DNA from: Medicago truncatula
Lineage: Eukaryota; Streptophyta; Magnoliopsida; Fabales; Fabaceae
Length of the DNA: 64,000 nt
Direction of reading: 5' to 3'
NCBI RefSeq assembly: GCF_003473485.1
Contig: NC_053046.1
Coordinates: 134,001 to 198,000, forward strand
In this document: one piece after another, positions 1 through 11,002 of the stretch
How the letters are laid out: each line of letters begins with the position of its first letter
How positions within the stretch are numbered: position 1 is the first letter of the stretch
The notes under the pieces: generated by a model
Database searches by the model: none
Told to the model about the DNA's origin: nothing
What the model saw: only the letters and a program-made list of their open reading frames with translations
Position numbers and translations under genes: made by a program

Positions 1-215
1 CTTAGAGTTTACATATCTTCTTCATCTATATCGTGTTCTTCAGCAAAACCATGGATAAAGGGTTTGTGAATCTAAGGGTTTGAATCTAGAGATTTTCTGG
101 GTTTTTTTCTTAATCTTCATGATTTGAAAGTTGTGAATCGATAGAGAAGATGATAAGAAGCTGAAAAGAAAAACTGGAATTTACAAGAATTTGAAGCTTT
201 GATGAAAGTGATAAA
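1..215. other. Unassigned flank left of the solo LTR
   Basis: No convincing coding frame is visible. This AT-rich segment was continuous with the sequence after position 2195 before the solo LTR inserted. It is probably interior sequence of the Mutator-like element whose end lies at 2546, whose other end would be outside the window. That assignment is inference. Confidence 0.3.
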
Positions 216-2190
216 TGTAACGCCTACTTTCGTTTAATTAATTATTTAATCGAGTTAGATTTGAAAATAAAATAAAATATTTAGTTGAGGGCTGTTTTGA
301 GATTTTAGAGAGTTTTGGGGGAGAAAGTGAGATAAGATAAGATATTAGGAAGAGATATAAAAAGAGAAAACCTAGTCTTAGAAAAATTAGTACGTACGAT
401 CAAACTTTGGAAAAAGGAGGAAAAAGCCATAGAAGGGAGAAGACCAAGAGGAGAACTGCGATTTTCATCTAACAAGGTAAGGGTGAGACTAATGATTCAA
501 TAATGTTGATTAGTATAATTCTGATGATTAATTATCAAGAATTAGGATTGAATTGGAGGAATCGAAAACAAGGTCAAATCCCTAAAATTGATGATCAAAC
601 GGTAGAAATTGATTATGATTAGATTGTTGTAGAAACTGTCCTTTGACCTTAGAATATGTTTAGGATGAATTCTGGAATCGAAATTAGGCTTTAAAACATG
701 AGTTTAGATGAATTTTTGAAGAAAACTGCATTCTGCCCGAGCCAACATTCATCGCTCGCCCTGACGAACGATGATCCTCGCCTCGCGAGTGATAAAGTTC
801 ATCGCTCGCCACGCGAGCCAATACCCCTCGCCTCGCACATGTCGTAGCTCGCCACAACGAGCAACCTTACTCGCCATAGCGAGCATGACCAAAGAGCTTG
901 TCGAATTTTGTGATTTTGACTTTTGAGTTGAACCTTAGATAGATGCCTTTGAGTACCCTTAGATGTTTAATAAAGATTAGAGGATGTTTTAGAACAAGAT
1001 TGAACCTGGAACAACCGTAGTTGGAAACCTGGCCTGTACTCGCCATGGCGAGCAGATGCTCTCGCCTCGCGAGCACTTCCAGAATTGAGTGCTTTTGTTA
1101 ATGTCGTAACCTGAGTTGTTTGGATTGGTTAGGAATGGAACCTTAGGTAGTAATATGACCTATGTGAGATGTTAACTGAGATCTGTGAGGCTGTTATGAA
1201 TTGTTAAGCTGTTGTAATGTGATTTAAAGATTAAATGCATTACTTGAATTATTCTTGAATAACTTTGATGTTGTTGAAAATGAATTGTTGTGATGAAATT
1301 ATAATGTTGTTGTGATCTGATTATGCTGCTGCTGTTATTTAACTAAGTTGCATGAGTCATTATAAGATAAATAAGACGTTGAGCTCCAAATTATTGGATG
1401 CATATTGAGATGTTGATTAAGATTGTTTTAGATTGATTGAGTCCATGCATTAGCAATGATATGTTGGGGGCTCATGCCCTGGAGCTTAGTCCTCACCACG
1501 ATGGAGCATTTGCTCAAATAAATGTTGGGGGCTTATGCCCTGAAAGTATATTAATACTAAACTATTGGGGGCTCATGCCCTGATTGGTACCACATGCATA
1601 TAAGAGGTTTAGATTTGCATTGTCGCATTTGTCGAGTCAAAAGATGTTATGTTATTGATGATGATTGAAATGATGTGATTACTTGATAATTGTTTATTGA
1701 AGATGCAATGATGCTTAAGATTGTTTATGTTGTTAATTATGATTTGAAATTATATTGATTTATATTATTGTGTTATGAAATCTCACCCCTTCTGCTTGAA
1801 AATGTTGCTCTTCGTATGAGTAACTTGCAGGTGATCGAGCTTAGTGTGCAGATTGCTGTCGTGGGTGGCCTTGCCTCATTGTGTCGTCTAGGTCGCTCTG
1901 ATACGTAACAGGATGGGGTTATATGATATGCATGCTTCATTCTGTTACGTGAATAATTATGTTATTTTATGATATTGATTAACTCATTTGAGAAATTTTG
2001 ATGGGGCCTACGTGCCAAAATGATTTATGGATTTCGAATTAATTTTCCGCTGCAATGTTTAAGATATTTGGTTGAAAGTTAAATTGTTATTTAACTGATT
2101 TTGGATTATGTTTGAATGTGATATCCCGTTTACGATGTTTACTCTGATTAATGTTTAAAAATTTTAATATTGGGAATACGGGGTGTTACA
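216..2190 (+). mobile_element. Solo LTR, probably Ty3/gypsy (Tekay/Del-like)
   Basis: A 1975-bp block starts TGTAACGCC and ends GGGTGTTACA. It is flanked by a perfect 5-bp target-site duplication, ATAAA, at 211-215 and 2191-2195. No internal retroviral genes lie beside it, so it is a solo LTR left by recombination between two LTRs. Inside are clustered GCTCGCC/GGCGAGC palindromic motifs (about 735-880 and 1035-1075) and three copies of a TTGGGGGCTCATGCCCTG-like motif (near 1465, 1522 and 1565). The TGTAAC...GTTACA ends and the length suit a plant chromovirus LTR; the family is inferred. The intact duplication suggests moderate age. Confidence 0.8.
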
Positions 2191-2379
2191 ATAAAAGTGG
2201 AACGAATCTGAGGGTTTTTTTTTTTTTTTGGTTACGAGGGTTTGGTTTTTCAATGTAGATGAACCACATTTTTTTTCTTCTTTTTTTCCTTTTCTATTTT
2301 TTTTTTAATTTTTCAATTTCTTTTTTAATTATTTAATTTAGAAAATGATTATGTAGATTTTTAATTTTTTTTTAATTCA

Positions 2380-2546
2380 GTATTTACACATGTGGCATGC
2401 CACATAAGCGTTGACTGGGTTAAAATTGACCAAAATGTCACTTTTGCAAAGGGGCTAAAATATAGGGGGCAAAATATTCATTTTTTTATTAGGGGGCCAA
2501 AATCGCAACATTGGCAAACTTAAGAGGTCAAAACTGTAGTTTAGCC
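2380..2546. mobile_element. Mutator-like element terminal inverted repeat (right end)
   Basis: About 165 bp closely resemble the terminal sequence at 61020-61192. The shared order is a GTGGC-TGCCACATA stretch, a TTGACTG-GTCAAAATTGAC stretch, a TAGGGGGCCAAAAT stretch, and an end in TTTAGCC. The same terminus type flanks complete small elements here that carry 9-bp target duplications, which is the Mutator signature. The matching left end is not visible, and the solo LTR at 216-2190 sits inside the presumed element. Confidence 0.6.
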
Positions 2547-4717
2547 TTTTTTTTTAAAAGAAAGCCAAAATTTATGAATCTACGTAAAATAAAATCATTG
2601 AGTTTATATAAAAAATAAAGTAAATCTATTTGTAGAGTGGAGTTGTAGTGGTGAGTGTCTCCATGTTATTTCCTGTTACTTTCTCGAATAAGATTGGTGT
2701 TTTCATTTTTTTTTCTTCATCAATATTACATAAACATGTTAAAAATGAAATGAGGAAAAAAAAAGAAAAAATATGTTGATATTGATTAGCTATTAGCTAG
2801 TTGTAGAATATAATATATGTATATTATTTCTTATGCATTCATGTAGAATCTTGCATAAAAAGGAGTTTCATTTTTCATGTTATAGTTTGTAAGAGATTTG
2901 ATATGAAAGGAAAAATAAAATAAAGACAATGCACAATCAAAAAATGAGTTCATTATCATCTTCTTATACCTTTGTGAAGATAAGAGGAGTTTCATTTTCT
3001 TTCATGTGTTGTTCAAGATTTTTTTTGTGAAACAATGATGAAAAATAAAAGAGAAATGATATTTGTACAACTACTTTGTGACAACTTTTTGATAACTTTC
3101 TTTCTAATACTCACATTATTCTCTTATTCTCTCTCTTCCTTTTTTTCTCTCTATTGTTTTTGACCAATGAAAAGAGAGAAAAAAGAAGTTGTCGCAAAAG
3201 TTGTATCAAATGGTTGTTCAAATATCACTACTAAAAAAAATGGAGGTTAGAAAAAATTGAGAAGAAAAAAGTATACATAAAAAACCAGTGAAAGAGAAGA
3301 AAAAGTGAGAATGGTATGATAGTGAAGGATTATTGAATGATATATAAAAGAGTATTTGAAATTTAAATTTTGAATTTTTGCCCCCAAGAGTACAACTTGG
3401 AGCATTGGTCTTGACATAAATGGTGACATTGTACCAGCAAAAGTGATTTATATAGTCTAGTTGCAATGTAAGGAAAAAGGTGTTTTTTTAAAAGCAAATC
3501 ATAGTTAATTATGGTCATTTAGTTCAATAAAGAAGTTTCATTTTTAGCAACCAGCTTGGGATAATAGTAGATTTTCCACAACATCTTCTCTTCTTATATT
3601 AAGAGAGATTGCAGGTGCGATTTCACTTTGCCATGCCGGCTGTCGGAAGCTATGGAAGATTCTGGCATAGATCTCTAAAACTGGATTCTTACTTTCTGTG
3701 AATTGCATTTTGCACATAAAATTGCCATGAATTATGGAAGGAGAATTTTGGACAGTTTAATTTGAAAATTAAATTCGAAAAAAAAACTAAAACTAAAATG
3801 AACTTATTATACAATTTTGGATTCAATTTGTGGTTTACAACGTGATTGATTGAAATTGTGTAAATTCAAATCAACAAGTGGTGGATCAAGTTGCGTTTGT
3901 TCATTGTATTATGCTTGCCGTCATTCTACCATTATCATTGTCATCTCCGTCATCTTCAGTGCTGTGTCTAAATAAAAATGCGGTAAAGAGTGACGGAGAT
4001 GACGGCGAAGACGGAGACGAATTTGACGGAGGAAGCTGACCCAATTTGTGTGGTATAGGCGGAGAGTAGCTCTGTCGGCCACGACGGCGATTATAATGGG
4101 AGGAAGATGGAAAAGCTATCTGAGAAAGACAGAATACGGGATTGTTTTTCTATTTTTTATCACGTAAATCCTTAGTATTCTTGATCTTTTAATCATAACC
4201 GTTAGATTTAGTTTTGCCATATATCACACATCTATAACTTAAAATGGGTAAATTGAGAAAACCTAAATGGAGCAAAAATGGTACCTAAAAGAGTATATAC
4301 CTTTTAGCTATGGCAATTGCAGTGTGGGAGGTGGCCTATCCACTACAGAGTTGCAAACTAAACTTTAGTTATCATAATAACAGTCAGTACTATATATTTA
4401 TAGTTATAGACTGCTGGAGCGGCATCTTGCTGTGAAGTTGGTTGGTCCATCAACGGGGTTTTGAAAGCAATGCTTTGTTGGTCAGTGGATGGCTGGATAG
4501 CAGAACTTCATTCATGATTTGAGGAGAGGGTTAGGTATTGTTTCATAAGCTATAGACATAAAGAGAAGGAATAGCGGGCAAAGCGATCTCAATGCTTAAA
4601 GAATGGACCAATCCAAAATTCGGGAATGCTATCGACAACTCCGCTTACCTTAGAAAAATGCTCTTCTCACAACAAGTTTTGCTCACTCCCTACTGCACTT
4701 TCGAAAATATTCCCAAC
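2547..4717. other. Intergenic, no gene recognised
   Basis: AT-rich sequence with homopolymer runs and short spurious frames only. A GC-richer patch around 3940-4110 (GACGGAGATGACGGCGAAGA-like) could be a worn gene or element piece, but no frame in it resembles a known protein. Confidence 0.5.
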
Positions 4718-4855
4718 GTGAGTTAGGTCATGCCTGAGTTAAACACTGCATGAGTTAACTCAAACTGTGTGAGTTAAGTCACGCATGTGTTAAACACTTG
4801 CGTGATATAACTCACGCTGGAATTAACACCTGCGTGAGTTAAGTCACGCTATGTC
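4718..4855. repeat. Palindromic GTGAGTTAAGTCACGC minisatellite
   Basis: About six imperfect copies of a 20-25 bp unit mix GTGAGTTAA, GTCACGC and TTAACAC(T/C)TGC words. Because GTGAGTTAA/TTAACTCAC and GCGTGA/TCACGC are near complements, the array can fold into several small hairpins. No coding role is visible. Confidence 0.6.
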
Positions 4856-5104
4856 GGTGCAAAATACCAGAACAGCGGAAACTCAATTTTCCCTAGTTTT
4901 TGTCACTCCTTCACTCATTCACACATCCATTCACTCAATTGCATCCATTTTTTCATCATTCATTCACTCATAATTAAAATACGCATAATAAAACAAAAAA
5001 TTACGCAAAATATCATAAAAACGCAAAGGCGCAAGTGTAAATATATTACATCCATATCCGACAAAATGTCATAAAAAACTACAAATATACAAAAGTCATA
5101 AGAT

Positions 5105-5560
5105 AAGACCCTACTCATGTGGACTACGACTCCTACTCATTCTCCGCGGATCCGACACCTCCTCCAGCACGCTATACTCGGCCAGGATACCCTCCATAAT
5201 GCCGAGAACGATTGGATTTGAAAACACATCAGGAAACCCCATTGCACTCTCCACTCTGCCTCTAATGTTGCCGACACTGCTGCTCAACAATAACATCCTC
5301 GTAGGGAGGGACAAGAGTTGTGTAGTCAGGAATGGCTGCAGGGGCGATCATTATAGGCTGGAATACTTTGTAGAACCATTTCATGTACCCTTTTGAATGC
5401 TTCTACACCTCGTCTTCCGGGACCGGATCACCCCTCTCCTGCTGGTTAAGGACATGGACAATAAACTCCATGAAAGCCATAACCACCTCTGCTGACTCAA
5501 AATCCGCAATCGTAATAGAAGATCTGGGAGGGTGTATACATTTTATGTTGCTTGTCTAGA
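5105..5560 (-). pseudogene. Broken plant-mobile-domain-like gene fragment
   Basis: On the minus strand, conceptual pieces read like the tail of the aminotransferase-like plant mobile domain family common in legume repeats: a segment with MAFMEFIVHVLNQQERGDPV, then KGYMKWFYKVFQPIMIAP and IPDYTTLVPPYEDVIVEQQ. The reading frame is broken and no complete domain is present, so this is a decayed copy. Plant mobile domains occur in host genes and in transposons, and which source applies cannot be told from this fragment. Confidence 0.45.
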
Positions 5561-5910
5561 ACAAAGATCTTATCATTGGAAAGTCTAGAACAAAGATTTT
5601 ATCATGAAGTAGAGAAGCAAAATAGCAATTAGCGCAATTTATTAAGGAAAACACTAAAATGCACGACAAATAATTCGTTAAAATTGCACGAACGCTTTTA
5701 TTGTTGTCAAGTATTTGTTTTTCTTTTCTCAAAATGACCAGTTTCGTTTCTAATGGATTTTCCATCACAATCACCTTTTCACTTTGTGAATATTATTATG
5801 CACCACAAGCCAAGTATTACCATTGTCAAATCAACCATTGGCTGGATATGTTTGATAGATATTTATTATAAAAAATGTTTTTTTTTTTTATTTATAAAAT
5901 ACTATAATAC

Positions 5911-6003
5911 TAGTATACAAATATCATTAGTAAACGAGCAAGAAATCCATAATTAACAAGTATACAAATATCATTAGTAAACAAGCATGAAATCCATAAT
6001 TAT
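5911..6003. repeat. Two-copy tandem repeat of about 46 bp
   Basis: The unit AGTATACAAATATCATTAGT... through ...GAAATCCATAATTA occurs twice in direct succession with few differences. The flanks are AT-rich and no gene is visible. Probably replication slippage. Confidence 0.7.
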
Positions 6004-6212
6004 CAAAAGTGAATTACATAGGAATGAACAATCACAAAGTCTTTCGTTCATTTAACAACACTCATTTATCAGAGAAAATATGACTCTTTTTTAAGTCAAG
6101 ATCCTCTCCATTTACAATTGTCTCCATTTCCTCCATTTAGAGAGATAAAAACACAAAAAAATCTTGAAAAAATATAAAGTAAATTAATGATGGTGGGACA
6201 CATTTAATTAAA

Positions 6213-6520
6213 GGCTTAATAGCAGTTTTGACCCCCTATGTTTCAAGAAGTTGCAATTTTGGTCCTTTTACAAAATAAATTACAAAACCACTCCTTATGT
6301 ATTGTCCCTTTTGCAGTTTTGACCCTCCAGGCCAATTTTGACTAAATCAAAGCTGACGTAGATGCCACGTGTGTCATTTTTTTTAATAAAAATAAAATTT
6401 ACATACGTGTGTATTGACTTGGTCAAAATTGGTCCGGGGAACCAAAACTGCAAAAGGGGAAATACTTAAGGGGAGATTTTGTATTTTATTTTGTTAGGGG
6501 GCCAAAACAGCTATTAAGCC
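6213..6520. mobile_element. Mutator-type MITE with 9-bp target duplication
   Basis: A 308-bp element begins GGCTTAATAGCAGTTTTGAC and ends AACAGCTATTAAGCC, giving clear terminal inverted repeats. Perfect 9-bp direct repeats, TTAATTAAA, flank it at 6204-6212 and 6521-6529, the hallmark of the Mutator superfamily. It has no open frame and is non-autonomous. Internally it shares the GACTTGGTCAAAATTGGTCC type words with the larger Mutator-like ends at 2546 and 61192. Confidence 0.85.
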
Positions 6521-6599
6521 TTAATTAAAATATCCACTATTTTTTTTTTGTGTCCGTCTCTCTCCAAATTGTATTCTCCATTTATTTTAACAAATGAAG

Positions 6600-7390
6600 A
6601 AGATCTTAACTCCCCTTTCATGTCCATCTTTGCTCCATTTAGGCTTGCACCATTTATTCCATTTACCTTCATAGATGTGCGACACGTGTCAAAAGAATAT
6701 CGAATGGTTGAAATTTAAAAGGGACAAATAAGTAATAAAACAAAATCCCTAGCAATCAGGTTCTGAAAAAAGTGACATCGACGACCTTCACAATTGATTT
6801 TTTAGATTTTCAAAATGGGCCAAAACCACCGCATCCGGCGGAGCCACCGTCCTCCGACGAAGCAAAACCTTCACTCTTCCCTGTATTCCCCGTAACAAAC
6901 TTTTCTCTTCAAATCAGATGTTGTTCCACCTTCTTTGTGTGATATAAGTTTCGATTAAATAAAATAAGGGAAGACACCGATTGAATTGAATTAGCACTAA
7001 AAACTAGCAAGAAAGTTTGGATTTCACAATGTTTTAGTTGTTACCATTGCTAGTTGTGAACTCAAGTAAATTGGCATAATGGATTTCACGCAGTCATTCA
7101 AAATTGGGTTTTCTTCTAAACTCAATTTGGATGAAAGTTTGCCAATTTGGGTGGAAATGAAATTGATGGAATTGGGTTGGTTTCAAGCTTCTTCTGTTTT
7201 GAAACAGGCAACGGGTTATGGAAAAAGATATGGAAATTGTGTTTCTAAAAGCAATCACATGTGTGTTTGTTTATTGTTGTCTTTTTTATTTCAACCGTTG
7301 GATATTAGTATATCACGTGTCACACATCCATGATGATAAATGAGGTAAATGGTGCAAAGACAAATGGAGCAAATATGGACTCTCCCCTTT
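6600..7390. mobile_element. Pack-MULE-like element with about 100-bp inverted arms
   Basis: The left arm, about 6613-6722, is complementary to the right arm, about 7291-7388. Both carry words for a (T/C)CAACC(A/G)TT, ACACGTGTC, AAATGGTGCAA and AAATGGAGCAAA. Between the arms lies non-repetitive, gene-like sequence, including a GC-richer stretch at 6815-6900 and an open frame at 7079-7333. Long arms around gene-like sequence suggest a transposon that captured a host fragment. Exact ends and a target duplication could not be fixed. Confidence 0.5.
7079..7333 (+). CDS. Hypothetical 84-aa open frame inside the inverted-arm element
   Basis: The frame starts MDFTQSFKIGF and runs 84 codons. Its first 65 codons have balanced composition (SLPIWVEMKLMELGWFQASS), and the end runs into the right inverted arm. 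An upstream GC-rich stretch at 6815-6900 might be another captured exon. I do not recognise the protein. It is most likely a captured exon fragment; whether it is translated is unknown. Confidence 0.25.
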   Translation: MDFTQSFKIGFSSKLNLDESLPIWVEMKLMELGWFQASSVLKQATGYGKRYGNCVSKSNHMCVCLLLSFLFQPLDISISRVTHP

Positions 7391-8530
7391 CCCATCCAAG
7401 GTCCCACACACACTCCATCCGTCCAATTCCCAAAAGGACCAACAAAACCAATTACTAAGAGGACCAACAAAATCATGCTTTTGCATAGTCCTTGGAACAA
7501 ATCACTAAATGAGGAAGAACCCAACCAAATACTCCCTCCGTGCCCCGTATGTAATTTTGCATTTTTCATATTCATTAAAAAAAAAAGTTATCAGTGTAAT
7601 TAATGTGTCTATTTTGTGTATTAATATTACCAAATTGTTCTTTAGGGGTATTAATTAAATTTGATTTTTCATATTTTAAGACAAGTTAATAGTATTAATT
7701 AGGGGGTATGTATAGGAAATAATAAATGCATCTAGTAATTTAAAAAATGGTTTATATGTAGAGACAAAAATAAAGTCAAATGAATGCTTAAATATAAGAA
7801 TAGAGAGAGTATAATACTAAGAACCAATTCAAGGATGAGTCACAAGATACACCCAAAAGACATAAATCATCACCATACACTAGATCCACTTCTGGTAGAG
7901 TTCGCTTACACCATAACAAAAAATGCTTCTTTGATCACAACCCAAATAAAAATATTAGAGCGCACACACAAATTATAAAGATTAAAAGAGTTAATTATAG
8001 AGTGGTGATAGGTCGATATTCTTAGGTGGCATATCACCCTTGTACACACTTCCACAACACAAAGTTTTCTTATAATTAAAGGTTTAAAAGGCGATTAAAG
8101 AAAAAAGAGGACACTTGTCACAAATGTGTGTGGAGGTTAAAAAGTATTCACAATTAAAGAGTGTCAATCTATCATTTTTCTTAATTAACTCATGTTAATT
8201 GATAAGAATACAGAGAAATTCTTGTGTAGGAACGAACCTAACCTGTCAACCTTACAAACAACAAATTAAAACATGACACGTCGTTGTTTTTCCACCATAA
8301 ATGGTGTTGGTGGTGAATGGTGATGGAAGATCACGAGTGGAGAGAGAGAGAGAAAGGACTAGTTGATTTATTTTTTTATAATTATTTTAAAAGAAAACAA
8401 CGACGTGTTATGTTTTAATTTGTTGTTTGTAAGGATGATAGGTTAGGTTCGTTACTACAAAAGAATTTCTCAAGAATACATTATTTTTGTTTAAATTTTT
8501 TTATTTTATGTGGGTGTGCCTAAGTATTTT
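7391..8530. other. Intergenic with a Stowaway-like remnant
   Basis: At 7532 a CTCCCTCCGTGCCCCGTAT-type start, and near 7810 a weak matching AGAGAGAGTA end, suggest a worn mariner-type MITE. The minus strand at about 7825-7880 carries a GATTTATGTC-TTTTGGGTGTATCTTGTGACTCA stretch that also occurs at 40775-40810, in the same orientation relative to the nearby C2 gene. Otherwise no gene is visible. Confidence 0.4.
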
Positions 8531-8665
8531 TCATATGAAATTGTTCCCATTGAAGACTTGCTCCTCCATACCATGGACGAGTAAATATTTGTGGTTATTT
8601 TTTCACCCAACACTGTTATTTCATATGAAATTGTTCCCATTGAAGACTTGCTCCTCCATACCATG
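8531..8665. repeat. Direct duplication, 44-bp identical ends
   Basis: TCATATGAAATTGTTCCCAT followed by TGAAGACTTGCTCCTCCATA and CCATG occurs at 8531-8575 and again at 8621-8665, giving a duplication unit of about 90 bp. It lies just downstream of the first C2 gene and is absent downstream of its paralogue. Confidence 0.8.
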
Positions 8666-8915
8666 ACTTTCGAAAGCAATTAACAATTGATATGGTGGCA
8701 CATTGTCACTATTTCACATCTTAGTTTTAATAGAATGATAGATAGATAAATAGAAAGACAGAAAGTCATGCCAACAAATTAAAAATGGTTTTTTATGCAT
8801 TACAAAATAAAAACTTAGACAAATGCTCTAAGGCAGAAATCTGGGCAAAGCTTGTAAAAACTAATCATCACCGAAAGCATGATGGTTCTGAGAAAGTAGC
8901 ATAATGTCACAGTAC

Positions 8916-11002
8916 TCAGTATGGCGGAGGATAGAATCCTGAAAGAAAGAAAAAATGTGATAGAAATTAAGCAAGAGATGAAAATTGAAATGGTTGGCAG
9001 AGAGACAAGAATTACTTACCAGCGTTTGGAGGATAACCTGTAGGTGGAGGGTATGAAGGCGGTGGATAGGCTGAAGATGGAGGATAAGAGTGGGGAGGAG
9101 GGTATGGCGATGGTGGTGGTGGTGGATAGGGTGATGGATTGTGTGAAGCAGCAGGGTAAGATGGTGGTGGTGGATAAGCAGAAGCAGCAGCAGCAGGTAT
9201 TGCTGGATTGTGATAATTAGAGTGTGGTTGTTGCTGTGGGTAGTAGGAAGGAACCTGATTATATAACGGGACTGCCGGCGGTGTTGCCATGTAAGGAATA
9301 TGGCTTGAGGAGCCTGCAGGTTTCTGCAATATATTACCATCACAAACACACTTATTAATCATCAATTCCAATCCTTATATGTATGTAAATAAATATAAAT
9401 ACTGATGAAAATAGGTTACCTGGTGATTCACTTTGGCATTAGCATAATGCATTATGAGTTTCACTTCACCTGCGTGTCTGCCAACCAGACAGACAAAGAT
9501 ATAGGAATAATGCACTATCAAAACTTGAACAATAGTATCGGAGAATCTATCTATTATGAAAGCCGGAAATTCACAATATATATATGTGAAAATTAGGATA
9601 TAGTAATATGATCTAGACACAAATATGAATGTATATAATACTTGTAAAGAAAAGATGCATTGATATACTTCATTAATATATAATTGCAATGAAGCTATGA
9701 AGCACGGATATGGACACCGAACACAGCTAATAATTTGAAAAAATCACATATAATTAAGTGTAATTACAAGCGTCGTATCAGTGACACCGAAACATGCCTA
9801 ATCTAAGGAGTGTCCATACTTCATAGCGATGAATTTGAAACAGCCTCGCTTATATAATATCTTCTTTCTTATTACTCTCTTACATAAAAAAAAAAAAAAA
9901 ACACATAACATATAAGTCTAGTTCATCAAAAACAATTCTATCGACTATCTTAATTACATATGTGAGGTCTCAATAAAAATATATTTTAACAAAATAAATT
10001 AAAGGTAAAATTACACAATTAATCCCTTAATTTAATTTTAGGTAACATTTTCGTCCTTTATCTTTTTTTTTTTTTAACGATTTAGTCCTTTATGTTATAA
10101 AATAACAACATAGTTATCCTTTTTATGAAAAAAATAATCAAAAATTCCAAAAAAAAAATTCATCAAACTCATAGACAAACACAAATCTTCATCATACTAG
10201 CCTAGAAAATCAAATTTCATTGAAAAAATCTCATACAAAAATGATAAAATAGTGTCATTTTATAACATAAAGGACTAAATCGTTACAGAAAAAAGATAAA
10301 GGACGAAAGTGTTACCTAAAAAAGTTAAGTAACTAATTGTGCAATTTTGCCTAAATTAAAATATAATTTTGATGCGTGTGCGGGACTGATACATAGTTGG
10401 GCTTCATACTAAATAAATGAATGGGTAAATTAAATGAAGGTAGCAATAGCAACAGAAATAGGCATAACATATATACCTGCCATTTTTAGTTTGAAGTGGC
10501 CATGCAGAGTCATCAAAACCTTGAGAGAGAACCTTGTGCAATTGAACCTTTCCGGTGCCGATAAAGTCATCAGAGGTGACAGTATTGTAGTTCCAAACAG
10601 CGACATTGATCTCACGAAGGCCTTCAATGAGGGAAAACACAAACTTCTCTTGAAAAACAGGGTTTTTTCCACCATCTGAAATCAAAATTGAAGGAGTAAA
10701 CAAAAAGTCAAGATAAGGGTCAAACTAATTAACCTACCTACCTACCTACCTACGTACCTGTGCATGTTTTGGTTCGGAACTTGTTGGTCGCGTATTCAAG
10801 GCAAACATAAGGATCTTGTCTTGAAATCCATTCTGTGTCTTTCAATTTCGAGCAACACACCACTGCAAATCAAACCAAACGAACCATTCATCATGTCTTA
10901 ATAATAGTCAAATCAAATAACACTGTTGTTGTGTTATGTTTGCTTACCAGTAACCTCGAGAGGTTGCCCTTGGATCCCTGCTATCGTTCCGCTAGACATC
11001 AT
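8916..11002 (-). CDS. C2-domain, proline-rich SRC2-like protein (copy 1)
   Basis: Six exons join in frame: 10948-11002, 10758-10862, 10477-10675, 9420-9477, 9020-9323 and 8916-8938, all GT-AG, giving 247 aa. Residues about 10-135 form one C2 domain (PLEVTVVCCSKLKDTEWISR, DPYVCLEYATNKFRTKTCT, DDFIGTGKVQLHKVL), expected to bind phospholipid, perhaps with calcium. Residues about 140-247 are a low-complexity Tyr/Pro/Ser tail of SYPPP-like repeats. This layout matches the plant SRC2 family, small membrane-associated proteins induced by cold or elicitors. The start is the first of two adjacent ATGs. Unlike copy 2 at 38376-40052, exon 3 is uninterrupted. A Mutator MITE sits in intron 3. Confidence 0.88.
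10004..10351. mobile_element. Mutator-type MITE in intron 3 of C2 gene copy 1
   Basis: A 348-bp element begins GGTAAAATTACACAATTAAT and ends ATTGTGCAATTTTGCC. It is flanked by perfect 9-bp duplications TAAATTAAA at 9995-10003 and 10352-10360. Much of it is a foldback: CCTTTATGTTATAAAAT on one side pairs with ATTTTATAACATAAAGG on the other. It is non-autonomous. The matching intron of the paralogue (38986-39383) lacks it, so it inserted after the duplication. Confidence 0.85.

Noticed and set aside
4718-4855. CRISPR-like array of short palindromic repeats
   Set aside because: Plant nuclear context, no unique spacers of even length, no cas genes; the repeats are interleaved and degenerate.
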